A stretch of DNA of 64,000 bases from Nitrospirota bacterium (GTDB taxonomy: Bacteria; Nitrospirota; Thermodesulfovibrionia; UBA6902), in the NCBI GenBank assembly GCA_016215115.1, contig JACRLN010000015.1:1-64000 (forward strand). The letters run 5' to 3'. Below are positions 56,263 through 63,960 of this stretch, piece after piece (position 1 is the first letter of the stretch; each line of letters starts with the position of its first letter). Under the pieces are notes generated by a model. It saw only the letters and a program-made list of their open reading frames with translations, was not told the origin of the DNA and did no database searches. A program made the translations under genes and the position numbers.

Positions 56263-56469
56263 ATGGGTGAAGAAATTGACAACATAGAAAACTTTGAAGC
56301 AAAAGAGACATCTAAAAAAATCCCGATTGGATGGCAGTTGCTTTTCTGGGGATTGATTTTGTGGGGCATCTATTATTTTGTCTCTTATACCCCTGCGATT
56401 AGCGGATGGTCACAGGGAAAAGCGTATGAGGAGTCGATAGGTAGGGGCGAGGCGGTGCCTCGCCCTTGA
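56263..56469 (+). CDS. Standalone FixP_N/CcoP membrane anchor
   Basis: 68 residues, one membrane helix (WQLLFWGLILWGIYYFVSY). The N-terminus IDNIENFEAKETSKKIPIGW follows the CcoP N-terminal pattern (acidic start, helix, then aromatic-rich loop). No haem motif follows: the CcoP haem domain has been moved to CcoO. The last eight codons (GRGEAVPRP-stop) are supplied by the GTAGGGGCG palindrome at 56441-56466. Strong AGGAGGA site. Confidence 0.8.
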   Translation: MGEEIDNIENFEAKETSKKIPIGWQLLFWGLILWGIYYFVSYTPAISGWSQGKAYEESIGRGEAVPRP

Positions 56470-56497
56470 GGATTAAATTTAACAGGAGGTAATAAAA

Positions 56498-57118
56498 ATG
56501 TCAGAAGCATGTGCATGTTTAGGGTGTAATATCGGTGCAGCAGTCCCGGATTTTACACTGGAAACATATGAGCCGTCAAAAGGCGACTTTGGAGAAATAC
56601 GTCTTGAAACATTGAAGAAGAATAAAAAATGGACCATACTTTTTTTCTATCCCGCAGATTTTACTTTTGTCTGAGCTACTGAATTTGCTGCTCTGGCAGA
56701 GCAGTATGACAGATTCAGGAAAATGGGCGCAGAGGTCCTTACTGTAAGCAGGGATACGAAATTCGTCCACCTTGCATGGCAGAGGGAGGAGAAACAGCTT
56801 GCAAACGTGAAATATCCTATGGGGTCCGATACCACAGGAAAGCTCGCAAAGATGTTCGGAGTTTACGATGATGCGACCGGTCTTTCATTAAGAGGCACTT
56901 TTATTATAAGCCCTGAAGGCAAGCTGCTGAACGCAGAAGTCAATTACTTTAATATGGGAAGGAATATTGATGAGCTGATGAGGAAATTCAAGGCTAATCT
57001 CCATCTTTCAAAACACACTGCTGAAGGGTGTCCTGCAAAATGGAAGGATGAAGGTGATAAGACGCTGAAGCCTTCTGCGAAGTTAGTCGGACGGGTGCAC
57101 GAGGAGATGACTAAATAG
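56498..57118 (+). CDS. Selenocysteine peroxiredoxin (PrxU-like, AhpC/TSA family)
   Basis: 206 residues with an in-frame TGA at 56672-56674 (residue 59). The flanks read FFYPADFTFV-U-ATEFAALA, so the TGA replaces the peroxidatic Cys of the 1-Cys/2-Cys peroxiredoxin motif (FTFVCPTE). Both sides match the family and share one frame. The resolving-type Cys is in EGCPAKWK near the end. A bacterial SECIS-like hairpin follows the TGA. Cys-rich N-terminus (ACACLGC). It reduces hydrogen or organic peroxides, apt beside an oxidase. ATG at 56498 follows ACAGGAGGT. Confidence 0.9.
56679..56718 (+). promoter_or_regulatory. Bacterial SECIS-like hairpin
   Basis: CTGCTCT (56688-56694) pairs with AGAGCAG (56698-56704) around a GGC loop; an outer stem CTGAAT (56679-56684) pairs with ATTCAG (56713-56718). 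The loop begins 20 nt after the TGA and opens with GG, which fits the known rule of a guanine at the start of the apical loop at 16-37 nt. It lies within the coding region, as bacterial SECIS do. Confidence 0.75.
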
Positions 57119-57119
57119 A

Positions 57120-57258
57120 GTCTGTGTATAAATTGCAAGTTTTCAATTTCGTCATGCCCGAAGTCTGTAATCGGGCATCCAGAACTTGTTAAAAAAACTG
57201 GATTCCCGCTCAAAGGACTGCGGGAATGACGGTTCAATGTTTGAATTTATACACAGAC
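57120..57258. repeat. MITE-like composite with 15-bp terminal repeats
   Basis: GTCTGTGTATAAATT (57120-57134) and its exact reverse complement (57244-57258) enclose a GTCATGCCC-type repeat (57151-57230, ends CGGGAATGAC). It begins 2 nt after the selenoprotein stop. Confidence 0.7.
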
Positions 57259-57291
57259 ACTAAATAAGGATGAATGAGAAAGGATGACATT

Positions 57292-57384
57292 ATGGATATA
57301 TCCATTATCGCAACAATCGGGTTTACCTGCGCTGCAGTTGCAGGAATAGCGGTCCTCTATTTTATCGCAAAGGGGAAAATGTAA
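57292..57384 (+). CDS. Small membrane protein in cbb3 cluster
   Basis: 30 residues, essentially one membrane helix (ATIGFTCAAVAGIAVLYFIA) ending KGKM. No clear Shine-Dalgarno beyond GAAAGGATG. It resembles the small extra subunits (CcoQ/CcoH/CcoM types) found in cbb3 oxidases. Translation is likely but unproven. Confidence 0.5.
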   Translation: MDISIIATIGFTCAAVAGIAVLYFIAKGKM

Positions 57385-57389
57385 GCTCT

Positions 57390-57447
57390 GTCATTCTGGC
57401 TTGTCCAGAATCCTTTTCTATAAAGATTCCGAACAAGTCGGAATGAC
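57390..57447. repeat. GTCATTCC-type dispersed inverted repeat, short copy
   Basis: GTCATTCTGGCTTGTCCAGA at the left and GAACAAGTCGGAATGAC at the right, 58 nt, between two tiny cbb3-cluster genes. Confidence 0.8.
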
Positions 57448-57469
57448 AACCATTGGAACGGAGTTTGAT

Positions 57470-57613
57470 ATGAAACAGCAGGCGATTGCATATCTCCTTT
57501 TTGGCGCTGCCCTGGTTGTGCTCTTTGGTGTAATAATTTTTTTCTATTACTCAAAAGAACGGCACAAAAAGGTCGAAGAAGCCAAGTATAAAATGCTTGA
57601 TGACAAAGATTAG
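57470..57613 (+). CDS. CcoQ/FixQ-like small subunit
   Basis: 47 residues. One helix (IAYLLFGAALVVLFGVIIFF) followed by YYSKERHKKVEEAKYKMLDD, the pattern of CcoQ (helix, then charged tail). It stabilises the cbb3 complex. The start is at 57470; the frame to 57401 extends into the repeat. It overlaps ccoG by 17 nt. Confidence 0.7.
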   Translation: MKQQAIAYLLFGAALVVLFGVIIFFYYSKERHKKVEEAKYKMLDDKD

Positions 57614-58811
57614 GCGGATACAGCCGTGGAGACGGTTTGCCGAGGCTGTTCAGGCGGTTATCCTCATCGGGCTTCCTTTCCTTAAGATAAAGGGAGAAAG
57701 CGCTTTACGGTTTGATATCCCCACGCTGAGGCTCCACTTCTTCGGGACAAGCATCTGGATGGAAGAATTTTTTATTGTCCTCGGCGCTGTAATGTTTCTG
57801 ACATTCCTGATTGTATTTATTACATTGATGTTCGGCAGGATATGGTGCGGGTGGTTATGTCCCCAGACGGTGCTGATTGATTTTACGCGGTTTGTGGATA
57901 AGATGAAGTCAAAAGGGCTTTTATATAAAGCGGGCGCTCTTTCCTTAACGCTTTTAATCAGCATCCTAATTGCTGCAAATCTTATATGGTATTTTGTTCC
58001 CCCGTATGAATTCATTCCGCAGGTAATGGAAGACAGCCCCGGAAACGTGACAAGGGGTTTCTGGATAGTTTTGTCGGGGATAATATTTCTGAATTTTCTA
58101 CTGCTCAGGCACAGGTTCTGTGCGACTGTGTGTCCATACGCAAAACTGCAGGGCGTCATGTTTGATAATAAAACACTGGTAATATCATTTGACCCCCGGA
58201 GAAAGGAAGAATGCATGAAATGCATGGCATGTGTCAGGACCTGTCCTGTGGGGATTGACATAAGAGAGGGTTTGAGCTCCGCCTGTATAAACTGCGCTGA
58301 ATGCGTCGACGCCTGCGCAGAAATGATGGAACAAAAACAAAAGAAGTCCCTGATAGGCTACTTCTTTGGTTTACCCGGCGGAACAGGGAGGCTGTTGCGC
58401 CATAATGCCTTAATAACAGGTTCGGCAGCAGGCGCATTTCTTATCTTCCTGCTGTTCCTCTCATTTTCACGTGTCACCATTGATATGACCATCCTTCCGA
58501 ACTATGCTTCCCCTCCAAGGATAACAGGGGGGAAAACGGCTGTTAATTCCTATATCCTTTCTGTAAAGAACACCGGGAAATCGGATACGGAACTCTCGAT
58601 TAAAGCCGGAAGCACAGATGAGGCGGTAAAAGTACTGCCTGATAAAATTCTGCTTAAAGCCGGAGAATACAAGAAAGTCACTGTCTATGTCTTTGTCAAA
58701 AACTTCGGCAGTAAATCCCTGACAAAGCTGATTGATATATCCATCGAGTCAAGAGAAACCAATAAAATCATGGTGACCAGGAAAGCAAGTTTTATTATTC
58801 CGGAAGCGTAG
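57597..58811 (+). CDS. ccoG: CcoG/FixG polyferredoxin (copper reductase for cbb3)
   Basis: 404 residues. Membrane helices in the N-terminal half with an Fe-S type segment RIWCGWLCPQTVLIDFTRFV, then two 4Fe-4S clusters (CMKCMACVRTCPVGI, CINCAECVDACAEMM), and a C-terminal beta domain with NVFVKNFGS-like strands. CcoG reduces Cu(II) to Cu(I) for oxidase assembly. First step of the assembly cassette ccoG-FixH-YtkA-SafE-ccoI-ccoS. Confidence 0.94.
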   Translation: MMTKIRRIQPWRRFAEAVQAVILIGLPFLKIKGESALRFDIPTLRLHFFGTSIWMEEFFIVLGAVMFLTFLIVFITLMFGRIWCGWLCPQTVLIDFTRFVDKMKSKGLLYKAGALSLTLLISILIAANLIWYFVPPYEFIPQVMEDSPGNVTRGFWIVLSGIIFLNFLLLRHRFCATVCPYAKLQGVMFDNKTLVISFDPRRKEECMKCMACVRTCPVGIDIREGLSSACINCAECVDACAEMMEQKQKKSLIGYFFGLPGGTGRLLRHNALITGSAAGAFLIFLLFLSFSRVTIDMTILPNYASPPRITGGKTAVNSYILSVKNTGKSDTELSIKAGSTDEAVKVLPDKILLKAGEYKKVTVYVFVKNFGSKSLTKLIDISIESRETNKIMVTRKASFIIPEA

Positions 58812-59267
58812 ATGAAGATTTTGATTATTACTATAACGGTAGTGGTCCTTTCCGCTGTAATCGCCACGATTATTATCGGCAAACAAACTTTCGACGGTAC
58901 TGTCGAGGAAAAACCGTACGAACAAGGACTGTTATGGGATAAGATACGGAGCAACAAGTACGAATCAGGCTGGAGCGCGGTTATTAATAACAGGAAATTT
59001 AAGAAAGGAGACGATGTGGTCAGCATTTCTGTTTTTGATAAATACGGGAAGCCGCTTTCTGACGCCTCAGTCTTCTTAGTAGTCAGCCGGCCGTCCACAA
59101 CAACCTATGATAGAAATTACGAAACCATGAGACGTAGTGATAACTCTTACGCGGCAAAGGTCTATTTTCCTTTATTCGGATATTGGGATATAAAAATAAC
59201 AGTTGCTAAAAAAGGGGAAAGTGTTATATTTGAAGAAAGAATATTTGCAGAAGAGGAACAGCGATGA
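58812..59267 (+). CDS. FixH-like membrane-anchored protein
   Basis: 151 residues. One N-terminal helix (IITITVVVLSAVIATIIIG), then a short periplasmic beta-rich domain (WSAVINNRKFKKGDDVVSIS, VFDKYGKPLSDASVFLVVSR). FixH proteins act with the copper ATPase in cbb3 assembly. Starts immediately at the ccoG stop and ends overlapping the next gene by 4 nt. Confidence 0.82.
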   Translation: MKILIITITVVVLSAVIATIIIGKQTFDGTVEEKPYEQGLLWDKIRSNKYESGWSAVINNRKFKKGDDVVSISVFDKYGKPLSDASVFLVVSRPSTTTYDRNYETMRRSDNSYAAKVYFPLFGYWDIKITVAKKGESVIFEERIFAEEEQR

Positions 59268-59716
59268 AAAATAAAATCTTTTTAGCGATAATCCTGTCGT
59301 TTCCCTTATTTGCGGTAAACGTTTTTGCCATGCAGTACAGCCATTCTTTTAGCGCAAAAACAGACTGCGCTCTTGAAACCGGAACGTGTGTAAAAACAAT
59401 CGGGACAGACAATGTTCAGGTAGAGTTTGATATTAATCCGAAACCCGTAACGACAATGTCCGACCTTGTTTTCACTGTTACCGTCAAAAAGGATGAAAGA
59501 CCTGTCACGGATGCCAAAGTCGGGCTCGACCTGACAATGCCGGGCATGTTCATGGGTGTTAACAGGCATGTCCTCAGTCATGTAAAAGACGGCAGATATG
59601 AAGGGAAAGGGGTTCTCCCCGTATGCCCTCACGGAGGGGTGTTATGGAAGGCAGAGGTGACTGTTGAAAGGGATGGCAGGTCTGCGACAGTGAGTTATAT
59701 TTTTGAGGTGAAGTAA
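59264..59716 (+). CDS. Secreted YtkA-like domain protein
   Basis: 150 residues with a signal peptide (IILSFPLFAVNVFA). One Ig-like domain: VEFDINPKPVTTMSDLVFTV, DAKVGLDLTMPGMFMGVNRH, KGVLPVCPHGGVLWKAEVTV. YtkA-like domains resemble the extracytoplasmic part of FixH. The MPGMFMGVNRH and PVCPHGG elements could bind copper (Met/His/Cys), which is inference. Overlaps the FixH-like gene by 4 nt. Confidence 0.75.
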   Translation: MKNKIFLAIILSFPLFAVNVFAMQYSHSFSAKTDCALETGTCVKTIGTDNVQVEFDINPKPVTTMSDLVFTVTVKKDERPVTDAKVGLDLTMPGMFMGVNRHVLSHVKDGRYEGKGVLPVCPHGGVLWKAEVTVERDGRSATVSYIFEVK

Positions 59717-59874
59717 TTTTAAGTGCAATTAAAAAATCCCCCTGCTTCCCGTTGCGATGCTAAGCAGCAACGGGAGCCCAGCCCCTTTTACAAAGGGGGA
59801 GATTGGTCATATTCCCCTCTTTGAAAAAGAGGGGTTAGGGAGATTTTACATGAAAATTTTTGTATTAAACGATT
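59717..59874. repeat. G/C-run repeats between YtkA-like and SafE-like genes
   Basis: AAAAATCCCCCTGC, a CCCCTTTTACAAAGGGGG inverted pair, and CCCCTCTTTGAAAAAGAGGGG. These are the same families that sit inside comEC (27715, 28990). Confidence 0.7.
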
Positions 59875-60555
59875 ATGGAACTCGGCTATACTCTCGCATT
59901 TACAACAGGTCTGCTGGGAGGGTTTGGACATTGCATAGGTATGTGCGGCCCGCTTGTTGCTTCTTATACAATACGCAGCTCTCCATCTCTTCCTTATCGC
60001 TCATCAATTATAAACAACCTTCTCCCTCATCTCTTTTATAATATCGGACGTATCACCACATATATGTTCATAGGCGCTGTCATGGGTCTTGCAGGTTCGT
60101 TTGTTAACGTGGCAGGCAGGATCTCAGGTTTTCAGAATACAGTAGCAATTATTGCTGGGTTATTAATGATACTCATGGGGCTGAGTATTTCGGGTATTGC
60201 CGGAGGGATGGCGTGGCTCGAAAGACATAATAATCTCATCCTGAAGTTTGCCAAAAATATTTTACAGGGCGAATCCCTCTGGCAGTATTATCCTCTTGGG
60301 GCGCTTTTTGGTTTTCTCCCGTGCGGCCTGTCATACACGCTCTTTATGGCTGCCGCGGGAACAGGCAGCATGCTGTCCGGGATGCTTACAACTTTCTTCT
60401 TCGGAATCGGGACACTTCCCGCGTTACTGCTGTTCGGACTTGTTGCAGGATATTTGAGCCATAAGCTGAGAGGACTGCTGTACAAATTGTCCGGAATAAT
60501 TATTATTTTGATGGGGATATATTTTTTAGGTATCAATATTTATGCAAAAGTGTGA
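59875..60555 (+). CDS. SafE/UreH-type membrane protein (sulfite exporter/cbb3 assembly)
   Basis: 226 residues, six helices. FGHCIGMCGPLV is the metal-site motif of the DsbD_2/SafE family; GALFGFLPCGLSYTLFMAAA repeats it. In many genomes this gene sits with ccoI and ccoS and is needed for oxidase copper or thiol handling. It overlaps ccoI by 14 nt. Start at ATG 59875. Confidence 0.85.
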   Translation: MELGYTLAFTTGLLGGFGHCIGMCGPLVASYTIRSSPSLPYRSSIINNLLPHLFYNIGRITTYMFIGAVMGLAGSFVNVAGRISGFQNTVAIIAGLLMILMGLSISGIAGGMAWLERHNNLILKFAKNILQGESLWQYYPLGALFGFLPCGLSYTLFMAAAGTGSMLSGMLTTFFFGIGTLPALLLFGLVAGYLSHKLRGLLYKLSGIIIILMGIYFLGINIYAKV

Positions 60556-62965
60556 TCATTGCCTTCTGGAATTTCCGGATAGAGAAGCCGTGTACGATGA
60601 AGTCAAAGGGCAGAGGAAGGTCTTCTGCTGTAACGGCTGTAAGGGCATCTACCGGCTTATTAATGATGAGGGGCTTGGAGAATTCTATAAAAAGAGGGCT
60701 TCATGGGTTCCGGGGCCCGCAGAAGATAAACCTGTAGACACGGCTGCATTTAATGAACATATAATGCAGACAGGAAATGAACTTGAGACAGACATAATCC
60801 TTGACGGCATAAGGTGCGCTTCCTGTGTCTGGCTGAATGAAAAAATTCTCTACAGGACCATTGGCGTAACTTACGCCAATGTGAATTATGCCACACATAA
60901 AGCGAAGATACGATGGAATCCTCAGGAGACCGGGATTGATAATATTCTCGCAAGGATAAAATCCATCGGATACACACCCAAGCCCTTTACTTCAAAGGCT
61001 TATGAAAAAGAGATGGAAAACCGGAAGAGAGACCTCCTCATAAGATTCGGGACTGCCTCGTTTTTCTCAATGCAGCTTATGCTTTATGCCGTTGCACTAT
61101 ACGCAGGCTATTTTCAGGGGATCGATGAAGAGACTAAAAACATATTCCATTTAATCTCGCTTGTGCTGACAACACCGGTAGTGTTTTATTCGGGATGGCC
61201 TTTCATAAACGGGGCGGTGAGAGGGTTAAGGAATCTTCATTTCAATATGGACCTCCTCATTATGACAGGCTCCGGTTCGGCATATCTGTACAGCATCTAT
61301 GAGATGTTTTCAGGAGGCAAGGTCTATTTTGATACAGCCGCCATGATAATAACCTTAATCCTTCTCGGCAGATATATAGAAGCCGGGGCCAAAGGGAGGG
61401 CCTCACAGGCAATAACAAGGCTTCTATCTCTTAGTCCGAAAGAGGCACGGCGTATTGTAGGGGCAATTCATGAATTGCCCCTACGGAGTTCGGAGTCAAT
61501 TCCAATATCTTCCATAAAAGCCGGTGACATGATTGAGGTAATCCCAGGGGAGAAGATACCGCTTGACGGAGTTGTTATGGAAGGGTCATCAGAGGTTGAT
61601 GAATCCATGCTTACGGGTGAATCAAAACCTGTATCCAAGTCAGCAGGAAGCGATGTCTTCTGCGGGACGCAAAACCTTTACGGCAACTTTATATTTAAAG
61701 TCAATAAAACTGCAGGAGACACGGTACTCTCGCAAATCATAAAGACTGTTGAGGAGGCCCAGGCCAGGCGCGCCCCTGTGCAGACAACAGCAGACAGGGT
61801 TGTCGGGATTTTTGTCCCGGCAATATTATTATTGAGTTTTGCAACCTGGATGTACTGGATATTTCACGGCAGTTTCACAACAGATGCCGTAATGAACGCC
61901 GTCTCCGTGCTTGTGATAGCCTGTCCCTGTGCATTAGGACTCGCAACACCGCTTGCCATACTCGTCGGGACTACAAAGGGGGCGTCAAAAGGGATTCTGA
62001 TAAAAGGCGGAGACGTGATAGAGAAATCAAAAAATATTGGAATTATTGTCCTGGACAAAACAGGCACCCTTACAGAAGGCAGGCCCGTACTGAGCTCATT
62101 CAAAGGGATAGGGATGTCAGACACGGAGGCCTTGCGCCTTGCCTCCTCGCTTGAACGGCTCTCCGAGCATTCCATAGGAAAGGCGCTTGTCAGCGCATCA
62201 AAGGCACTTGAGCTGAATGACGTAACCGATTTTAAGGCATATCCCGGCAGAGGCCTTAAGGGTGTGATAAACGGGAAGCCCGTCCTGATTGGAAACAGGG
62301 AGTTTATGGAGTCAAATGGAATTGATGCTGCTTCTGACCGTAACCTGCTGTCTGAAATAGAATCCTCCGAATTGTCCGGGGCTACAGTAGTTTATTTATC
62401 GTATGAGGGGAATCTTGCCGGCACCTTCTCAGTCTCGGATACTGTGCGAAATGAGGCTGCGGATGTTGTTAAGATGTTAAAACATAAAGGGCTTGATGTG
62501 GCGATGATAACCGGCGATAATATTAAAACAGCGGCAGCGGTCGCGAGAGAGGCCGGTATAGATACGGTTAAGGCGCAGATGTCACCTGTTGAAAAGGCAG
62601 AAGAGATCAAACGGATGCAGGAGTGCGGAAGGCGGGTGATAATGGTGGGAGACGGAATTAACGACGCCCCTGCATTGGTGCAGGCTGATGTCGGGATAGC
62701 AATGGGAAGGGCGACTGACATAGCTCTTGAAAGCTCCGACATGGTTTTGATGAGAAACGACCTCAGGCTGCTTCCTTATGCCGTCAACCTTTCAAAAAAG
62801 ACATTCTCTGTTATCAGACAGAACATCTTCTGGGCATTTTTTTACAATGCAGTTGCAATACCGCTTGCCGTGGTGGGAATTCTTCACCCTATTGTTGCAG
62901 CCGGGGCTATGGCGCTAAGTTCATTAAGCGTTGTCGGAAATTCATTGAGGCTGCAAAGAGGCTGA
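60542..62965 (+). CDS. ccoI: CcoI copper-exporting P-type ATPase
   Basis: 807 residues. N-terminal Cys region (CDHCLLEF, VFCCNGCKGIYRL), then an HMA domain with IRCASCVWLNEK; eight helices with CPC in VIACPCALGLATPLA (about residue 460), phosphorylation DKTGTLTEG (about 504) and GDGINDAPAL. It delivers Cu(I) to the cbb3 oxidase. Residues 306-314 (VGAIHELPL) are encoded by the perfect 28-bp palindrome at 61457-61484, inside the actuator domain just before SIKAGDMIEVIPGE. The frame stays open. Confidence 0.95.
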   Translation: MQKCDHCLLEFPDREAVYDEVKGQRKVFCCNGCKGIYRLINDEGLGEFYKKRASWVPGPAEDKPVDTAAFNEHIMQTGNELETDIILDGIRCASCVWLNEKILYRTIGVTYANVNYATHKAKIRWNPQETGIDNILARIKSIGYTPKPFTSKAYEKEMENRKRDLLIRFGTASFFSMQLMLYAVALYAGYFQGIDEETKNIFHLISLVLTTPVVFYSGWPFINGAVRGLRNLHFNMDLLIMTGSGSAYLYSIYEMFSGGKVYFDTAAMIITLILLGRYIEAGAKGRASQAITRLLSLSPKEARRIVGAIHELPLRSSESIPISSIKAGDMIEVIPGEKIPLDGVVMEGSSEVDESMLTGESKPVSKSAGSDVFCGTQNLYGNFIFKVNKTAGDTVLSQIIKTVEEAQARRAPVQTTADRVVGIFVPAILLLSFATWMYWIFHGSFTTDAVMNAVSVLVIACPCALGLATPLAILVGTTKGASKGILIKGGDVIEKSKNIGIIVLDKTGTLTEGRPVLSSFKGIGMSDTEALRLASSLERLSEHSIGKALVSASKALELNDVTDFKAYPGRGLKGVINGKPVLIGNREFMESNGIDAASDRNLLSEIESSELSGATVVYLSYEGNLAGTFSVSDTVRNEAADVVKMLKHKGLDVAMITGDNIKTAAAVAREAGIDTVKAQMSPVEKAEEIKRMQECGRRVIMVGDGINDAPALVQADVGIAMGRATDIALESSDMVLMRNDLRLLPYAVNLSKKTFSVIRQNIFWAFFYNAVAIPLAVVGILHPIVAAGAMALSSLSVVGNSLRLQRG

Positions 62966-62966
62966 T

Positions 62967-63128
62967 ATGTGGAGCATACTTATTCTGATATTTCTTACCT
63001 TGTGCGCCGGTATTGCCGCCTGGCTGTTTTTTCTGTGGGCCGTAAAGAGCGGGCAGTACGACGACGTTGAAAGGCCCAAATACAGGATGCTTGACGAAGA
63101 AAAAGATGAAAAAATCAAAAAACAATAA
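62967..63128 (+). CDS. ccoS: CcoS cbb3 assembly protein
   Basis: 53 residues. One membrane helix (ILIFLTLCAGIAAWLFFLWA) followed by VKSGQYDDVERPKYRMLDEE, the CcoS signature (SGQ[FY]DD...). It is needed for maturation of the oxidase cofactors. Starts 1 nt after the ccoI stop, which places it in the same transcript. Confidence 0.93.
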   Translation: MWSILILIFLTLCAGIAAWLFFLWAVKSGQYDDVERPKYRMLDEEKDEKIKKQ

Positions 63129-63198
63129 CTGCTGTTGTGCTCAAGAAGGTCTTTCAAAAAGCCGCTAACCGTAAAAAATTAAGCCTGAGGATTATGAC

Positions 63199-63504
63199 TT
63201 ATAAGTTAACAAATTGAAGGTTGGTCATTGACAGTGACATCTCTTTCAGGAAAATCATATCGGGTTTGCCAACAACACCTGCCTTTTCCATGCACTGACG
63301 CAATGCTTTGGATTTTGTGAACCTGCGTGCGCTTCCGAGACTATCCCACTCCAGTAGAATCACCATTTCATTCTGGTTATCCGAGCTTCGAAAAGCCCGG
63401 TAACTCTTTTCACCGAATTGCCTTCTCATCTCGAAGGCATCATTAAACGTATTTTTCCATCTTTTATAATTCTCAACTTTATACCTGACAAGAATAAATG
63501 CCAT
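63199..63504 (-). CDS. ABM/dimeric alpha-beta barrel protein
   Basis: 101 residues. MAFILVRYKVENYKRWKNTF, SYRAFRSSDNQNEMVILLEW and SLGSARRFTKSKALRQCMEK fit the antibiotic-biosynthesis monooxygenase/Dabb fold. Substrate unknown. Start at 63504; the in-frame extension to 63600 is encoded by a GTCATTCC-type repeat. It ends convergent with ccoS. Confidence 0.72.
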   Translation of the reverse strand: MAFILVRYKVENYKRWKNTFNDAFEMRRQFGEKSYRAFRSSDNQNEMVILLEWDSLGSARRFTKSKALRQCMEKAGVVGKPDMIFLKEMSLSMTNLQFVNL

Positions 63505-63960
63505 ATTTAATCCTCCATACCTAACTATTGATAAATATTGACTCTTGTGCAACAAGCTCAACTTTTTCGTCATTCCCGCAGTTTTTAAGCGGGAATCCAT
63601 GGTGTTACAGCCTGATCATGACCACCGTTGTCACCCTGAGCGTATTGACGCTCATTGTATAACACAAAGCTCATTACTTTTGTCTAATTAAAAATTGTTC
63701 TATATATATAAAACAAGTTAATAAAAACGGCTCGTTCTCATAATGAGCGGGTAAATTTAAGCTTGTATTTTCAAAAGAGGAAGGGCGGGTTAAGAATTCC
63801 CCTCTAAAAAGAGGGGTGCAGGGGTGTGTATTAAGAGGGCATTAGAAGACATTAAAAGCAGTGTTAAAAAAGATTAAAAATAAATACACCCCTTAATCCC
63901 TGCTTAAGGCACCTACTGTTGGCTCTTGATAGAGGGGAAAAAAAGACATTCAGTCAATTT
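63505..63960. other. Gene-free gap with repeat fragments
   Basis: A half GTCATTCCCGC repeat at 63569-63600, an AT-rich zone (63661-63770), then CCCCTCTAAAAAGAGGGG and a later TTGATAGAGGGG member of the G/C-run family. No open frame with family resemblance is seen. Confidence 0.65.

Noticed and set aside
56672-56674. TGA read as a nonsense mutation making the peroxiredoxin a pseudogene
   Set aside because: Both sides stay in one frame, the TGA hits exactly the catalytic Cys codon, and a SECIS-like hairpin follows; selenocysteine explains all three.
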